From an uncultured Chlorobiota bacterium (GTDB lineage Bacteria; Bacteroidota; Kapaibacteriia; OLB7), in NCBI GenBank assembly GCA_946481475.1, contig CAMLOB010000299.1, positions 1 through 5,671 on the forward strand: a stretch of DNA of 5,671 nt. Direction: 5' to 3'. The position numbers and the translations under genes are program-made. The notes beneath the pieces are model-generated. The model searched no databases and had not been told where the DNA came from. It saw only the letters and a list, made by a program, of their open reading frames with translations. Positions 4,649 to 5,671 of this stretch are shown piece by piece. The first letter of the stretch is position 1, and every line of letters starts with the position of its first letter.

Positions 4649-5671
4649 ATGAAGAGAATGGATTCCCGTCATCGATCAATTGAATTTGGCTCAACAGCGG
4701 AGAACGTCGTTGTTCTGGACCAGCGACTTCTCCCCCATCGCGTCGAAGCATTCATTCTCGACTCGCTGGAGAAGACCATCTTCGCCATCCGGCACATGGT
4801 GGTGCGGGGAGCTCCATTGATCGGGGTCACGGCTGCCTACGGGATGTGGCTTGCGGCCCGGGATGTTTCCCGGGAAAAGGATTTTCGGAAAGAAATGAAC
4901 CGGGCGGCGGAAGCGCTTCTGGCCACACGACCGACGGCGATCAACCTGGCGTGGGGACTGGAACGGCAGATGGAGGTGGTGCGAAACGCGGGATCGCCTG
5001 CAGAAGCAATCGACCGGCTGTTAGCGGAGGCGAAGAAGATCGAGCGTGAGGAGGTGGAGATGTGCCGGATGATCGGCGAGCATGGTCTGGAGCTGATCGA
5101 GAACATCGCTGCGGCGCAGGGAGAGGTGAACGTCCTGACTCACTGCAACGCCGGACGCCTCGCCTGTGTGGAGTACGGCACGGCGACCGCCCCTCTCTAT
5201 CTGGCACATGAGAAAGGGATTGATCTTCACGTCTGGGTGGACGAGACACGCCCCAGACTGCAGGGGGCCGGACTGACTGCGTTTGAGTTGGGAGAAGCGG
5301 GTATCCGCCACACGGTTATTCCGGACAATGCCGCCGGACATGTGATGATGCGGGACCGGGTCGATCTGGTGATCGTCGGTTGCGACCGGCTGACGCCCGA
5401 TGGTGATGCCTGCAACAAGATCGGTACCTACACCAAGGCGTTGGCCGCACGGGATAACGGCATCCCCTTCTACGTCGCTCTCCCCTCCTCCACAATCGAC
5501 TGGAACGTTGACAGGTGGCAGGATATTCCGATTGAAGAACGAAGCGAGGATGAAGTGCGGACGGTTACGGGTCTGCACAACGGACGGGAAGTCGCCGTGC
5601 GGATCACACCGGACCTCAGACAGGCGCGCGTCTACGTGAGCAGCGAGCAGAACGGCAACATCCGCTTCGCG
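4649..5671 (+). CDS. mtnA: S-methyl-5-thioribose-1-phosphate isomerase, 3' end beyond window
   Basis: Converts methylthioribose 1-phosphate to methylthioribulose 1-phosphate in cytoplasmic methionine salvage. It belongs to the eIF2B-alpha/beta/delta-like family. The open frame runs to the window edge, giving 341 residues from ATG 4649. An in-frame ATG at 4658 is equally possible, since neither has a good ribosome binding site. Numbered from 4649, the family motifs are Val-Arg-Gly-Ala-Pro (52-56), Arg-Pro-Thr-Ala-Ile-Asn-Leu-Ala-Trp (94-102), Thr-His-Cys-Asn-Ala-Gly with catalytic Cys166, Asp-Glu-Thr-Arg-Pro-Arg-Leu-Gln-Gly-Ala (198-207), Asp-Asn-Ala-Ala-Gly-His (226-231), Gly-Cys-Asp-Arg with catalytic Asp246, Asn-Lys-Ile-Gly-Thr-Tyr (256-261) and Ile-Pro-Ile-Glu-Glu-Arg (293-298). 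The usual closing Asn-Pro-Ala-Phe-Asp-Val-Thr-Pro block is not yet reached, so roughly 30-50 residues probably lie outside. No other salvage gene (mtnK, mtnP, mtnB) is in view. Confidence 0.93.
   Translation, partial: MKRMDSRHRSIEFGSTAENVVVLDQRLLPHRVEAFILDSLEKTIFAIRHMVVRGAPLIGVTAAYGMWLAARDVSREKDFRKEMNRAAEALLATRPTAINLAWGLERQMEVVRNAGSPAEAIDRLLAEAKKIEREEVEMCRMIGEHGLELIENIAAAQGEVNVLTHCNAGRLACVEYGTATAPLYLAHEKGIDLHVWVDETRPRLQGAGLTAFELGEAGIRHTVIPDNAAGHVMMRDRVDLVIVGCDRLTPDGDACNKIGTYTKALAARDNGIPFYVALPSSTIDWNVDRWQDIPIEERSEDEVRTVTGLHNGREVAVRITPDLRQARVYVSSEQNGNIRFA

Noticed and set aside
4468..4683. 71-residue open frame after ndh
   Set aside because: It runs through the palindrome and hairpin, overlaps the mtnA start in another frame, and lacks a binding site.
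4014..4751. 245-residue minus-strand open frame over the ndh 3' end and the gap
   Set aside because: It is antisense to the ndh C-terminus and the mtnA start, with no domain or binding site.
5021..5578. 185-residue minus-strand open frame opposite mtnA
   Set aside because: The plus strand carries all mtnA motifs here. The minus frame has no supporting feature.

Overview
This 5.7-kb window is bacterial chromosome with moderately high GC (by eye about 55%). All recognisable genes lie on the + strand. The gene content is envelope cyclophilins, an Ndi1-like type II NADH dehydrogenase and methionine salvage. Together with the weak or variable Shine-Dalgarno sites and the heptamer repeats, this would suit a Gram-negative bacterium, perhaps near Bacteroidota/Chlorobiota. 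That placement is a guess from general character, because no rRNA or other phylogenetic marker is present.

Positions 1-311 hold no convincing gene. They contain a perfect 7-bp tandem repeat at the window edge (1-54), a good sigma70-like promoter (TTGACA-18-TATATT, 70-99), a pyrimidine-rich stretch, and a second cluster of related heptamers in the opposite orientation (191-230). Positions 312-2409 are a tight three-gene operon of paralogous cyclophilin-type peptidyl-prolyl isomerases. Two are predicted lipoproteins and the third has an ordinary signal peptide, so all three should work outside the cytoplasm. A strong terminator hairpin (2453-2494) closes the operon.

A roughly 210-bp gap follows, then a 137-aa protein I cannot name (2709-3122). 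Next is an FAD-dependent type II NADH:quinone oxidoreductase (ORF 3252-4466) that resembles yeast Ndi1 through to its C-terminal membrane-anchoring segment. The natural ATG of this gene, with a purine-rich ribosome binding site, lies one base out of frame at 3232. This looks like a single missing nucleotide, either a sequencing or assembly error or a real frameshift. A gap with several small palindromes and hairpins (4467-4648) leads to mtnA (methylthioribose-1-phosphate isomerase, methionine salvage), which runs off the right edge without its last residues.

The cyclophilin operon is a coherent unit for folding or maturing envelope proteins. The last three genes have no obvious shared pathway. 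I see no clearly new system. The points most worth a second look are the three differently exported cyclophilin copies with DNA-level identity blocks, the frameshifted start of ndh, and the inverted heptamer clusters flanking a promoter.
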